From positions 1 through 27,796 of IMG/VR virus record IMGVR_UViG_3300032285_002937: a DNA stretch of 27,796 nucleotides; one strand, 5' to 3'. This DNA is from a virus. The position numbers were made by a program, and so were the translations under genes. The notes beneath the pieces are model-generated. The model searched no databases. It saw only the letters and a program-made list of their open reading frames with translations, and had not been told where the DNA came from. Positions 9,662 to 19,123 of the stretch are shown here, piece by piece (positions within the stretch are counted from its first letter, which is position 1; every line of letters begins with the position of its first letter).

Positions 9662-11049
9662 TAGTATCCTGATACAAATTTAATTTGTTCTGTTCCATCA
9701 TCACTTCTTGAGATGCTACTTCTATTTTCAATATACAAAATAGCACCAGAATATGGGATGAATGTTGGATAAGTAATTGTTAATACCGTTCTTGTTGCTT
9801 GACTACCAATGATACTTGTATCGGCTACCGGTACACCTGTTGTATTTATTAGTCTTAATTTATTGGTTGCAGGATCAAATGCAACTACTGTACCAATAAA
9901 TGATGCGGATCCTAATGTTTGATTTGGACTTTGAAATATTATTTCATCAGGACGATAATCTCCGTAGCCGGAAGCAACAATTAAATCTGTTGTACAACTA
10001 TAGACTGATGCATTGGCCCAATACGGATAAGTGTCTTGTGCAGTAGCATTCACCAAAACACCAACTTGTCTATAGTCAATTGGTGTATCATCAGAACTAC
10101 TTTTTGTTGGAATAATACCACCCTCAGTACCATTAAATTCTGCAGTAATCATAACATGGTTACATCCAAGTTCTAGTGCAGGATCGAATCCGTGGCCGCC
10201 GCGAGGAGAAACATTCGCAGAAAGTATTGCACCGGAACCATTTGCAGAAATGGCAATAGCTGTCGCTCCGCTATACATAGTTCCAGGATCACCAACAACA
10301 ATATTAGTAATTGATCCATTGGTGATTTCAGCATTGGCCGAAGCATTATAACCATCACCGGTAATTTGGATTGTTACTGGAGCAACATTAAGGTCGTAAC
10401 CGGAACCACCATTTATAATATTAATAACTTCGATATCACCTAAACCTGCAGCAGTATCCAATATACCAGCAGGATTGGAGTTTAATGGAACTGGCATCCA
10501 AACAGAATCCATAAAAGATCGTTTCGATCCGGCGGTAATGGTATACATGTATTTCCATTTGTAGCCATCAATCGATTGAAAAATATTATTAGTTCCAAAA
10601 GTTCCTGGTTGAAAAAAAGGTTCATTCAATGAAGGTGTATCATTTTGATTCCAAAGACATTTGAAAACCTGGTCATACCGATTTTTCACATAGAAATTTT
10701 TAATTAAATTACCATTCAAATCCAATTCAAACATATCAACATCATCACGGTAATAATCATATATTACACCAGAAGTCCAATCAACTCTTGGTATAACTGG
10801 ACTTATTCCATTGGTGGTAACTTTTTTAACGGCAAATATATTTTTAAGTACATTCTTTATATATTTTTCATCATCTGTAGGAGTGTCGGGATTATTATCG
10901 TCAGACCAAGGCTCAACTCGACCTATGAAACAATATATGGATGCAATTGATTGATTTACAGGAGGCGGAAGAATCGCAACCGGCGAATATACTGTTTGTC
11001 CAACTTGAGCTGTGCGACCAAAAGATGTGATGATATTTTTATTTGCCAT
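9661..11049 (-). CDS. 8: Baseplate wedge protein gp8
   Basis: The 462-residue protein carries the T4 gp8 landmarks in order: FIGRVEPWSDD (41-51, T4 IFITFGRSEPWS), PVIPRVDW (84-91, T4 VIPRRDW), DGYKWKYMYTI (161-171, T4 DGYVWEYLFEI), and the C-terminal SGAILYIENRSSISR (434-448, T4 SGEMIYMENRPPI) before a final hydrophobic strand. Gp8 bridges gp7 and gp10 in the T4 wedge. This version is about 130 residues longer than the 334-residue T4 protein. Much of the extra length lies at about 205-290 and includes INGGSGYDLNVAP and ISANGSGAILSANV, the glycine-rich module shared with neighbouring wedge proteins. It starts 14 bases after the 618-aa gene and ends 9 bases before the 2158-aa gene. Confidence 0.93.
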   Translation of the reverse strand: MANKNIITSFGRTAQVGQTVYSPVAILPPPVNQSIASIYCFIGRVEPWSDDNNPDTPTDDEKYIKNVLKNIFAVKKVTTNGISPVIPRVDWTSGVIYDYYRDDVDMFELDLNGNLIKNFYVKNRYDQVFKCLWNQNDTPSLNEPFFQPGTFGTNNIFQSIDGYKWKYMYTITAGSKRSFMDSVWMPVPLNSNPAGILDTAAGLGDIEVINIINGGSGYDLNVAPVTIQITGDGYNASANAEITNGSITNIVVGDPGTMYSGATAIAISANGSGAILSANVSPRGGHGFDPALELGCNHVMITAEFNGTEGGIIPTKSSSDDTPIDYRQVGVLVNATAQDTYPYWANASVYSCTTDLIVASGYGDYRPDEIIFQSPNQTLGSASFIGTVVAFDPATNKLRLINTTGVPVADTSIIGSQATRTVLTITYPTFIPYSGAILYIENRSSISRSDDGTEQIKFVSGY

Positions 11050-11063
11050 GATTTATTTATCTC

Positions 11064-12920
11064 TTAATTACCAACTCGGATTAAACCCCAATTTAATACA
11101 ATTGCATCTGAATGTGAAGAACCACCGCCGGAATCTGCATTAAGTACACTAATATTAAAACTACCAACAGCAACTCCACTAACAGAAACTATGTACGGAT
11201 TTGGTGTTGTTACTGAGTTTTGTATAGCAACAAAAGGAATATCATTAACACGTTTGACAAAACTGTTATTAACTGTAAATGTTACATAGGCTTGACCTGC
11301 AAGTGCGGCATTGTGCATTGTAATTTGACCAGAAATGCCGTTTGCAGTAACCGCAGTAGATTTACTGGTCAACTGTGTCACCATCGCATTTGCGGTGTAA
11401 GAACTAAACACAACTGTATTTGCTATAATAGTATTAGCGTTTACTGTTCCTGTTCCGTCATTTATACTTAATGTATTGCTTGCAGTAATGTTATTTGCGA
11501 AAGCATATAATACAGAACCGTTTGTTTGGCCATATGCTTGACGCAATTGATTTTGAATAAACAACTTACCTTGTGTAGCATCGTTAGAAATAATTCTACC
11601 TATCTGAACGACAGTATTTGAATTTCCACTTGTTGGTGCTGTGGTAGTTGTACGTCCTGGTGTTGTAGATAAGAATAAAATATCACCGGAATTACCTAAA
11701 CCAGAACCATTTAAGTTTTCAACGATACCTTGTGAGTATGCAAATCCGTATGCACCTGTAGGTATTGAATTAACAACAAAACCGGCGACCGTTGCATTAG
11801 CTGCTGAACTCGCATCAGCCAAAGTTACATTTGGAATTAAATTGGCAGTAAAACCACCAGTCAATCTAACTACTGAATTTGCAGGTATTGTTGCACCTGA
11901 TGCATTATAACAACGGTAGAAAAGAACTTTCGAAATAGAAGGTCTATCATTCGTAACGTCAGTATCAAGAACTAATGATTGTGTATTAGAAGAATACCAT
12001 AATTGTCCTGTTTGTTGTGGTATTACTCCGGCTTGTTGTGTCCAAAGAATCGAATTTGCTTGTGTGGTTATTGATGTAACATTCGAAAAGAAAATATTAC
12101 CTAATAATGTATTTGCAGTCAGATTACCTAAAACAACAAGATTTCTAGAAAATGTTGCTGAAGCTGATGTGAGATTATCAACAGAGATTGATTGACCTAC
12201 CGAGTTTGCAATCAGATTACCAGTCAAGGTTAGTGATTGCAGTTGAATTACTGCCGTGTTTTGTACAGCAGAATTTGCTTTATCAAATGCTGCTTGAGTA
12301 TATGCATTAGATGCCGCGGCCGTTGTTTGTTTTGTACCATCAGCAAAAGTTAGATATGATTGAGTGTTTAACGTCAATCCAGTATTTGTGAATCTCGCAA
12401 CAATATTCGAAGATGTTCCACCACCAACAATAATTTTAAGGTTGGCATTTGTTGTTGTAGTACCAACAATCAAATTACCTCCCGGCGATCCATTTAATCC
12501 TTGTGCGTACAAATAACCATCCAACGGTGATACTGCTGTTCCGATGTTATTGAACTCTACACCTGGTTGGTAGTTCTTATTCACAAACCCCATATCAATA
12601 AAATATGCCGAATCTGTTCCACCAGAACCAGTATTTGCAGTCACAACAATATCAGCAGATCCACCATCATCTAGATTCACCAAGTTTGTTTGTACGTATG
12701 ATGCTCCGGACCTAGCAAACTGTGCAACAGTATTAGGTAAATTTTGTGGATTACTACCAACATCCAAAACTTCATTCGAATACAAACCTTTAGCTAAAGT
12801 TTTTGCAGTTAGCTGGCCGGTCGCTCCAGATGGTATATCAACTCCAACAAATAGTGTATTTGCCGTATTTGCGTCAATTGCACTTATTGATGGTAATTGT
12901 GAAATTTTTACTGTTGACAT
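11064..12920 (-). CDS. Fibre-like virion structural protein (618 aa) between gp7 and gp8
   Basis: It begins MSTVKISQLPSISAIDANTA, a start typical of marine-phage fibre and structural proteins. Residues about 60-175 (VAQFARSGASYVQTNLVNL, DSAYFIDMGFVN, SPLDGYLYAQG, GNLIVGTTTTNANL) match a module I know from many phage fibres, followed by FADGTKQTTAAAS and a YTQAAFDKANSAV helical segment. The last 100 or so residues (LTSKSTAVTANGISGQITMH to SDAIVLNWGLIRVGN) resemble a beta-sandwich domain common at the end of phage tail and capsid decoration proteins. No catalytic motif is visible. Its place among wedge genes suggests a baseplate-attached fibre or decoration. The AGGA ribosome site at 12927-12930 lies 6 bases before the ATG. 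Confidence 0.78.
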   Translation of the reverse strand: MSTVKISQLPSISAIDANTANTLFVGVDIPSGATGQLTAKTLAKGLYSNEVLDVGSNPQNLPNTVAQFARSGASYVQTNLVNLDDGGSADIVVTANTGSGGTDSAYFIDMGFVNKNYQPGVEFNNIGTAVSPLDGYLYAQGLNGSPGGNLIVGTTTTNANLKIIVGGGTSSNIVARFTNTGLTLNTQSYLTFADGTKQTTAAASNAYTQAAFDKANSAVQNTAVIQLQSLTLTGNLIANSVGQSISVDNLTSASATFSRNLVVLGNLTANTLLGNIFFSNVTSITTQANSILWTQQAGVIPQQTGQLWYSSNTQSLVLDTDVTNDRPSISKVLFYRCYNASGATIPANSVVRLTGGFTANLIPNVTLADASSAANATVAGFVVNSIPTGAYGFAYSQGIVENLNGSGLGNSGDILFLSTTPGRTTTTAPTSGNSNTVVQIGRIISNDATQGKLFIQNQLRQAYGQTNGSVLYAFANNITASNTLSINDGTGTVNANTIIANTVVFSSYTANAMVTQLTSKSTAVTANGISGQITMHNAALAGQAYVTFTVNNSFVKRVNDIPFVAIQNSVTTPNPYIVSVSGVAVGSFNISVLNADSGGGSSHSDAIVLNWGLIRVGN

Positions 12921-12923
12921 TTA

Positions 12924-15900
12924 TTATCCTATTAAGATTGTGAATCCATCTTCTGTTATTATATTTCTACCATCTTCAGTTATAAGTTCAGGTATATATT
13001 GAACACCTAAAGGTCCATAAATTCTCACAGCACCGTCCGTCTCGTAAATATTTCTATTGACTGTCATAAATGAATTGGCATTGCTTGTCAAATTGGAAGT
13101 CAATACAATCAAATTGTTAACTGGATCAACTGAACTAACAGTTCTTACTGTATTATTTGCAACAAGAATTTTATCCCCAGAACGAACAATATCGTACAAT
13201 GGATAAGATGTATTGCTATATTCACCGTTATTTATAATGTCATATGAACCAGTCAGATAACTTATATTGAGTCTATTATTACCAGATACACCAGTTACAG
13301 AAGCAACGTTAGCAAAGGTGACCCAAACGTTATCTTCCAACGTCGCAGTTGCATACTTGATTGTGCTGGTACTTGTTGAATTGTCTGCTGCTCGCGTCGT
13401 TTGAACAGTAGTTGTCGGGATATATGAAGTTGGTGTATATCCGAGTTCGGCTTGTGCGCCCCAGAGGAGAACACCATCACCAACATTTCCATGATAAGCG
13501 TTTTGAGACAAACTTGTTGAATTTTGTAGTATATTCATTCCAGCGTTCTGGCTGCCAGAAAAAACGTTTGCTGTCGCCCAACATCTGTACCAACCATTAC
13601 CACAATTAATGATACCATAATTCAACACATTAGGTGAAAATACTGAAGTTACAATTCCAGTAACAAGATTCGCTACTATGCCAGGATATAATGGTTCGCG
13701 TGTAGTTATAAGTAATTGTATATTCTTAACTTCTTGAGCTTTTGCAAATACTGAAAAAGTGTATATTGTATTATTTGCAATTGCTTCCTGAGTTTGTGAT
13801 ACTTGTCTTTGTGAAGTTACCACACTGGAATTCTGTGTCAGTTTGGACACAAGAGATATTGCACCTGTTGGATTTACAGTAGAAACTAAATTGACAGCAA
13901 CGTTATCTGATGCACCATCATTGAATTGTGTCCAAGGCCTTGTAGATCCCACCTCAGCAGTATTTCTAAAATCTTCACTATATGTCAATAAATTATTAGC
14001 AGCAGGCTCCAACAACAAGAATGGAGGCGCACTCAAGTTTGCAGGATTATATTGATATCTTGGAATATTAATTGCAGCGGTTTGTAGAGTTCCGTTCGCC
14101 GCGAAATATGTTCCTGTATTCGCTCTTGATACGAATGTGGTTGTTGATGGTACATAATCGCGTGCAACGGTTCCGGTTACTATTTGGGCACCCCACAAAT
14201 ATACCGTTGCTCCAGACCCTCCGGTGGAAACCTGTAAACTAACTATGGTTCCTGTAGTTGTGGTTTTTTGAAGTGTTACTCGTTGCCAAGAAGTTGTGAC
14301 GCTAACCGCAAGCGTTGTAACTTCGCTCAAATTTGTATTGGATATTAGGTTTACCGACTGCGCGGAATCGGCCCTAATCCAAATACTAATTGTGTAAGTA
14401 GTTGCTGCTGCGGATGACACAGCTTGGTAAATTCCAGATGATGCCGCTAAAGTAACTCTGTCTGCATTTACACCCCCATTAGGAGATGTGGTGGCATCTG
14501 CGGTAACGGACGTTGTACCATACTTAACCCACGCAGCATTATCAAAATACTCCGAGTAACGTAACAAATTAGTATATTCTGGTGTAACATTAACAACTTT
14601 GGAATATACAAGTTGACCATAAGAATTTGATATTGAAATGAAACTCTCATTCGGGAAAATGAATCCTTGTGTGTTAGATCCAGAAAGTCCGTCAAATTGT
14701 ATGGTATTGCTACTTTGGTTGGTGAAATCACCAACAATTGCTGCACTTGATCCAGGATTTCCAGTATAGAATCCTAAAGTTTGACTTGATTGTGTAGCAT
14801 GTGCTAAATGTAAATTGAAACGATTATCAACTTTGACTGCATATCTACCAAGAACTTTTAGTCCAGTCGGATGCAACAAGTCCAATAGTACTTTTCTATA
14901 CTTTTCAATTTCTTTTCCTACAGTAATTTCATATGTGAAATTATTAAAATTTTCACTCTGTAAAACATCATAAGAACTTGGATGTCCAGTGCTATCCAAA
15001 TATTTACCGTTACCAATAACCAAACCATTTAAGAATGATGCGGTAGCCTTTGCTGTTCCATCACCATAAATTAAAACACCAGAAGTTGTATCATAACGGT
15101 CATCCGCAATTGCCAGAGTATACTTATTGGACATATCCATTGTGATGCTTTTACCATCAACATTCAATGACCCAAAAAAATTATTGGCTTTAGAAGTATA
15201 ATTAAACACTCTAAGTCTATATCTTGAAGCACTTGGTGGATAATCCTGAACAAGTAAGGATACCGAATCTACAGTCGCCTTGAAAGTTGCTACATCGACA
15301 TTTGCTCCCTGATATACAATATCACCTTTCTGAGCAATATTGGTGTAATCAACATTCGCAACAACAATGTCTTGCACCCTTATCGATACGTTTGGTGTTC
15401 CAATATAATCTTCACCATAATTATTAATTGTAATTGTCGTTATAGAGCCGGCACGATCTGTAATAGGAGTTAACACGGCTCCATCACCCATAATACCAGG
15501 AACAATTAATACTGCATTAGAAGATAAAGTGTTTGCAGAATTTACGCTAAGTAAAGGCAATGAATCGGTCTTATATCCCATACCACCCAATGAATATTTG
15601 TGTGGTGTATCATTAGTGGGATAAACATATTTTATAGAAGTGATAGCGTTTGTTGAAGGATCAACTGATATGACATTAGCATATGCTCCATAACCAGATC
15701 CACCCGAAAATACAATTTTATCATTTACTCTGTATCCATTTCCACCATTAATAATTAAAATTGGACTCAAAATACCAAGATTTTTTAAACTGGATGTGCC
15801 GGCACTATAAAGTGTAGAATATTGTGTATCCGCAGTTATAACCGGAGTCTTTTTAATACCTCCACCATGATTATCAATAATCAATGATGATATTGGGGAA

Positions 15901-17042
15901 CCAGTAAAAGAAATAAAATTTAATGTATTTGCAATTGTTGTATTTGCATTTGTTGTGTATGATTTAAACGCATAATTAGCCGAACCGATACTTATAGATG
16001 CTTTAGAGCCAATATAATTAACGGAAATAAAACTTACGTTTGAAGAAACATTTGCATCCGGATCTACACTCGCAACGCGAACCTGTGCTCCAGGAGCGTT
16101 AGTAATTTGAATTGCAGTAGTTACCGTTTGTGTGGAGATCGCTCCAGTATTACTATCGGTTACTGTAGGAGCATACACATAACCATAACCACCATTATCA
16201 ATAACAATACGCTGAATCGAACCGGTTGTAGTTTCTCCTACAGTTGCTGTTGCACCTATACCATTTTCAGATTCTAAAGCACCATATGCAATAACAGGAT
16301 CGCCGGTTTGGTATAATTCACCTCTATACTCCGGATTAATTTTAATTTGACTAATTTGTCCTACAATTTTACCGCGAAGTATGGTCGCACCAATAGTATC
16401 TGAAGATACGGCAACACCATTTAAAAAATATACATCTTGATCATTGTTGTCAACAACACGCACATATTCACCAGATTGAAATAATCTTTCAATGTTTGAA
16501 ATAAATATTTCAGTTTTATTTTTTGTAAATGTTGTATTTTCAATTACCGCAATAGATTTAGTCGTTTCACCAAAAATTCTATAATTGGCGGCCGCTAAAA
16601 AATTTATATTGTCAGATTTTACATTTAGACTTTTGGAAACATACCATTTACCGGCCGATGCTCTCAATACAGCATCTTTTGTATAGAAAAAATCAACATC
16701 AGAATTGTATAAAATTCTGAATAAAAATTTATAAGAAGCAGGAGTACCTTTTGTCTTATAAAGTTCTTTTGCTATTTTGGTAACAATTTTCTTATCTGTT
16801 AATACATCCACAGGAAAATAAGAAAGAAAATCATTATAAAAATAATCCAAAAATTCATTACTGGTTCGATCAATATCAATATAATTTAATATATTTTTAC
16901 TTCTATCAGTTACATTACCAGTTTCTTCCATCCACTCATAGTATGCTTGGAGGAATAAAACAAATTTTTCATAATCCGGATTTTCCCTGATAAATTCAGG
17001 TAACTGATTAGGAATCAGTAATGAGGTTTTATTTGTTATCAT
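12924..17042 (-). CDS. 7: Baseplate wedge protein related to the C-terminal half of gp7, with inserted lectin-like modules
   Basis: The 1372-residue protein aligns from its N-terminus with the C-terminal part of T4 gp7. NPDYEKFVLFLQAYYEWMEE (21-40) matches T4 NFEAFCEAYIQYLSD. KGTPASYKFLFRILYNSDVDF (98-118) matches T4 KGIEASYKFLFKVLYNEEVEI. YRKVLLDLLHPTGLKVLG (715-732) matches T4 SDVIRFVHPVGFGF. Between them lie several glycine-rich repeats (INGGNGYRVND, FSGGSGYGAYANV, INNYGEDYIGTPNV). Residues about 823-1222 hold two modules typical of phage carbohydrate-binding tail domains. The tail ends in a short duplication, ELITEDGRNIITEDGF. The stop of gp6 overlaps this start (ATGA). Gp7 builds the inner wedge in T4; the N-terminal half of T4 gp7 is not in this ORF. 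The T4 sequence is quoted from memory. Confidence 0.82.
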   Translation of the reverse strand: MITNKTSLLIPNQLPEFIRENPDYEKFVLFLQAYYEWMEETGNVTDRSKNILNYIDIDRTSNEFLDYFYNDFLSYFPVDVLTDKKIVTKIAKELYKTKGTPASYKFLFRILYNSDVDFFYTKDAVLRASAGKWYVSKSLNVKSDNINFLAAANYRIFGETTKSIAVIENTTFTKNKTEIFISNIERLFQSGEYVRVVDNNDQDVYFLNGVAVSSDTIGATILRGKIVGQISQIKINPEYRGELYQTGDPVIAYGALESENGIGATATVGETTTGSIQRIVIDNGGYGYVYAPTVTDSNTGAISTQTVTTAIQITNAPGAQVRVASVDPDANVSSNVSFISVNYIGSKASISIGSANYAFKSYTTNANTTIANTLNFISFTGSPISSLIIDNHGGGIKKTPVITADTQYSTLYSAGTSSLKNLGILSPILIINGGNGYRVNDKIVFSGGSGYGAYANVISVDPSTNAITSIKYVYPTNDTPHKYSLGGMGYKTDSLPLLSVNSANTLSSNAVLIVPGIMGDGAVLTPITDRAGSITTITINNYGEDYIGTPNVSIRVQDIVVANVDYTNIAQKGDIVYQGANVDVATFKATVDSVSLLVQDYPPSASRYRLRVFNYTSKANNFFGSLNVDGKSITMDMSNKYTLAIADDRYDTTSGVLIYGDGTAKATASFLNGLVIGNGKYLDSTGHPSSYDVLQSENFNNFTYEITVGKEIEKYRKVLLDLLHPTGLKVLGRYAVKVDNRFNLHLAHATQSSQTLGFYTGNPGSSAAIVGDFTNQSSNTIQFDGLSGSNTQGFIFPNESFISISNSYGQLVYSKVVNVTPEYTNLLRYSEYFDNAAWVKYGTTSVTADATTSPNGGVNADRVTLAASSGIYQAVSSAAATTYTISIWIRADSAQSVNLISNTNLSEVTTLAVSVTTSWQRVTLQKTTTTGTIVSLQVSTGGSGATVYLWGAQIVTGTVARDYVPSTTTFVSRANTGTYFAANGTLQTAAINIPRYQYNPANLSAPPFLLLEPAANNLLTYSEDFRNTAEVGSTRPWTQFNDGASDNVAVNLVSTVNPTGAISLVSKLTQNSSVVTSQRQVSQTQEAIANNTIYTFSVFAKAQEVKNIQLLITTREPLYPGIVANLVTGIVTSVFSPNVLNYGIINCGNGWYRCWATANVFSGSQNAGMNILQNSTSLSQNAYHGNVGDGVLLWGAQAELGYTPTSYIPTTTVQTTRAADNSTSTSTIKYATATLEDNVWVTFANVASVTGVSGNNRLNISYLTGSYDIINNGEYSNTSYPLYDIVRSGDKILVANNTVRTVSSVDPVNNLIVLTSNLTSNANSFMTVNRNIYETDGAVRIYGPLGVQYIPELITEDGRNIITEDGFTILIG
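12927..12930 (-). promoter_or_regulatory. Shine-Dalgarno site of the 618-aa fibre-like gene
   Basis: AGGA on the minus strand, 6 bases before the ATG at 12920. It lies across the end of the gp7-like gene: the GGA is its last codon (Gly) and TAA follows directly. Confidence 0.6.
13377..14576 (-). other. Two tandem lectin-like (carbohydrate-binding-type) modules within the gp7-like gene
   Basis: Module 1 (residues about 823-975) starts TNLLRYSEYFDNAAWVKYG and has YTISIWIRADS, SWQRVTLQ, VYLWGAQIVTG and DYVPSTTTFVSRANT. Module 2 (about 1015-1222) starts after PPFLLLEPAANNLLTYSEDF and has YTFSVFAKAQE, GNGWYRCWATA, VLLWGAQAELGY, TSYIPTTTVQTTRAADN. These are the recurring landmarks of the jelly-roll module found in many phage tail-fibre adhesins. 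By hand count, 14161-14460 is 137/300 G+C, against 83/300 for 16441-16740 in the same gene, which suggests a separate origin. Sugar binding is inferred from the family pattern. Confidence 0.75.
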
Positions 17043-19123
17043 TTACCAGACTTTGCAATAACTTTTACATTTACTGAATTTGGATCGAATTCATCAACAG
17101 AAATAATTCTATTGTATGTAGACGAAATAATTGTCGTGGTTGGTTTTGCGGATATTGTCAAGGCACCAAGATCGCTATTTATTTGATAGGGTGAAAAATT
17201 GGTGAGAGTTATAATACCATTAATATAATCAATTGTTCCTGCATTTGCATTTAGTATTGTTTTAACGTTAGTAATATTATTATAATAAGTTCTTAGCGTA
17301 CCATAACGTCCTTCCAAATTAACAACAAGTGAACCAAATTGTCCAGTTGTATCATTCACATTTGGAGTTACAGTAGCAATAGCATCCGTATAACCAGAAC
17401 CAGCAGAATCAACTACAATTTTACTAATCCTACCGGAAACAATTATTGCGTGTGCAGTAGCACCAGAACCATCACCCAAAATTGTAATTGTTGGTGCATA
17501 TTGATAACTGAATCCTGGGTTAAGAATCGAAATCGATTCAACTCCATTCGTCAGTTGTGGAACCTCTTCAATATAAACGCCATCAATAATATTAGCTAAA
17601 TTTCCAGGGTCGCGGAATTGCATGGCCGGAAAACTTGTTACTCCACTTTGCAGTATACTTTTTTCTAATTGTGTTCCGTAGTACAAATTATAACTGCTGG
17701 ATGAAGATAAATTAGGATAAAATTTCTTTTGCAATTTTATAGAAAAATCGCTACTGATTATAGAAGAACTGTAATTTTGAATCGAAGAAAGTAAATCATA
17801 AGAACTGAATGTTGAATTAAATGTATTTAAATTATTTTTAGCAAACGTTGTTATTGATGATTTAATACCAGATTCAAGTTGCAACGGCGTCTGTGAAGTT
17901 TTATTCGGATCGTAATATACACTAGCAGAAATATTTAAATATGTATAATCAGGATCAACAATATTTGGTTCTACTGTTAAAACACTAATTGGTTTAATAA
18001 CTTCAGAAATTAATCTTTGTTTTTGTGTTGCGGTTAAACTATAGCCGCCAGAAGGTTTTAATGAAACAAAAACTTGACCATAAACAGGAGGATCATTTTG
18101 TTCTCCACCCCAAACATTAACTGCATCAAAAGAAATACCTAAAGTATTTTGTTGCAGTATTGTAATGTAATCTTCTTTTGTTACTGCACGGTTTTGTGCA
18201 GAATATGATTTTGGTGCCTGAAACTTTATTGAAGAAATTGATTCTTTTGTTCCACCCTGTGATGCCGCAACAACGGGGTTGATACTAGAACTTGTCATTC
18301 CAGGAATACTATCCATCAGAACAAAATTATTTGCACCGGATGCCGAGGTTCCATCTGTTGAAATGTATGATAAAACAATCACATTATCATTATCCAATTT
18401 TTTACCAAGTACACCGTCACCAAAATAAATTTCATATGTGCCGGTTAAAGATTCTTGCAAAAAATATACAAGTGAACTGGAATTTAATTCCAAATAATTT
18501 GATGCACTTTGGTAAACATCATAATTAGTATTTGCATTATTTTGTTGCACGAAAACATTAAGTGTTGTTGTATCAATTGTTGCATCCGGTATTTCAAATA
18601 GTGCTTTAGGATTTGAAGTGGTATTTAAAACATATCTATATGTGGTTGGAATACCTTGTTTCAGTTCAATGTCACTAAAGGTCACAGAAGTATCATTATT
18701 ATTGTTTATAGTGGTCGATTCTGTTGTAACGAAATTATAGTTTACCCCACCAATTGCTTCAGATAAAAAATTCGTAAATCTAGGCAAAGTAAATGCTTCA
18801 TTTGGTGCAACACCATTTGCAGTAAAATTAATTGTTGCGGAAGGTGCAATAGCAGATTTTGGTGTGTAATTTAATAATTTTGCATGAGATACAACAGATG
18901 CTCTCTGTAATGCGGAATCCAAAAACATCTCATTAGCAACCATATTTAAATAGTATGCATTGTATTGCGTATTATATGCAAGTACATCCAAAATCGTAGA
19001 CAAAGCAGAACCTTGGAAATTATAGTCCTTAAAGGTGTCTTGTCCTTGTAAATATTGTATGAAACTATTCTTAATATTACTGAAATCCAATTCAGTAATT
19101 TGAATATTTGTATTTGACGCCAT
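17039..19123 (-). CDS. 6: Baseplate wedge protein gp6 (baseplate J-like)
   Basis: The 694 residues are close to the 660 of T4 gp6. The N-terminal block ITELDFSNIKNSFIQYLQGQ with FKDYNFQGSALSTILDVLAY (31-50) and YYLNMVANEMFLDSALQRAS (57-76) is the conserved gp6 head. The middle holds EIYFGDGVLGKKLDNDN (231-247), the region around residues 300-330 (FQAPKSYSAQNRAVTKEDYI) and VFVSLKPSGGYSLT, the typical baseplate J core. Gp6 dimers join the wedges into the ring of the T4 baseplate. A glycine-rich repeat (about 526-587: ILNPGFSYQYAPTITILGDG, then SGATAHA and VDSAGSGYTD) is inserted near the C-terminus. The start shares one base with the gp25 stop (TAATG) and the stop overlaps the next start by 4 bases. 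Confidence 0.95.
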   Translation of the reverse strand: MASNTNIQITELDFSNIKNSFIQYLQGQDTFKDYNFQGSALSTILDVLAYNTQYNAYYLNMVANEMFLDSALQRASVVSHAKLLNYTPKSAIAPSATINFTANGVAPNEAFTLPRFTNFLSEAIGGVNYNFVTTESTTINNNNDTSVTFSDIELKQGIPTTYRYVLNTTSNPKALFEIPDATIDTTTLNVFVQQNNANTNYDVYQSASNYLELNSSSLVYFLQESLTGTYEIYFGDGVLGKKLDNDNVIVLSYISTDGTSASGANNFVLMDSIPGMTSSSINPVVAASQGGTKESISSIKFQAPKSYSAQNRAVTKEDYITILQQNTLGISFDAVNVWGGEQNDPPVYGQVFVSLKPSGGYSLTATQKQRLISEVIKPISVLTVEPNIVDPDYTYLNISASVYYDPNKTSQTPLQLESGIKSSITTFAKNNLNTFNSTFSSYDLLSSIQNYSSSIISSDFSIKLQKKFYPNLSSSSSYNLYYGTQLEKSILQSGVTSFPAMQFRDPGNLANIIDGVYIEEVPQLTNGVESISILNPGFSYQYAPTITILGDGSGATAHAIIVSGRISKIVVDSAGSGYTDAIATVTPNVNDTTGQFGSLVVNLEGRYGTLRTYYNNITNVKTILNANAGTIDYINGIITLTNFSPYQINSDLGALTISAKPTTTIISSTYNRIISVDEFDPNSVNVKVIAKSGK

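Noticed and set aside
11054-11061. GATAAATA on the minus strand before gp8, 7 of 8 to the late promoter
   Set aside because: It would start transcription at about the gp8 ATG itself, leaving no leader; likely an A/T-rich spacer.
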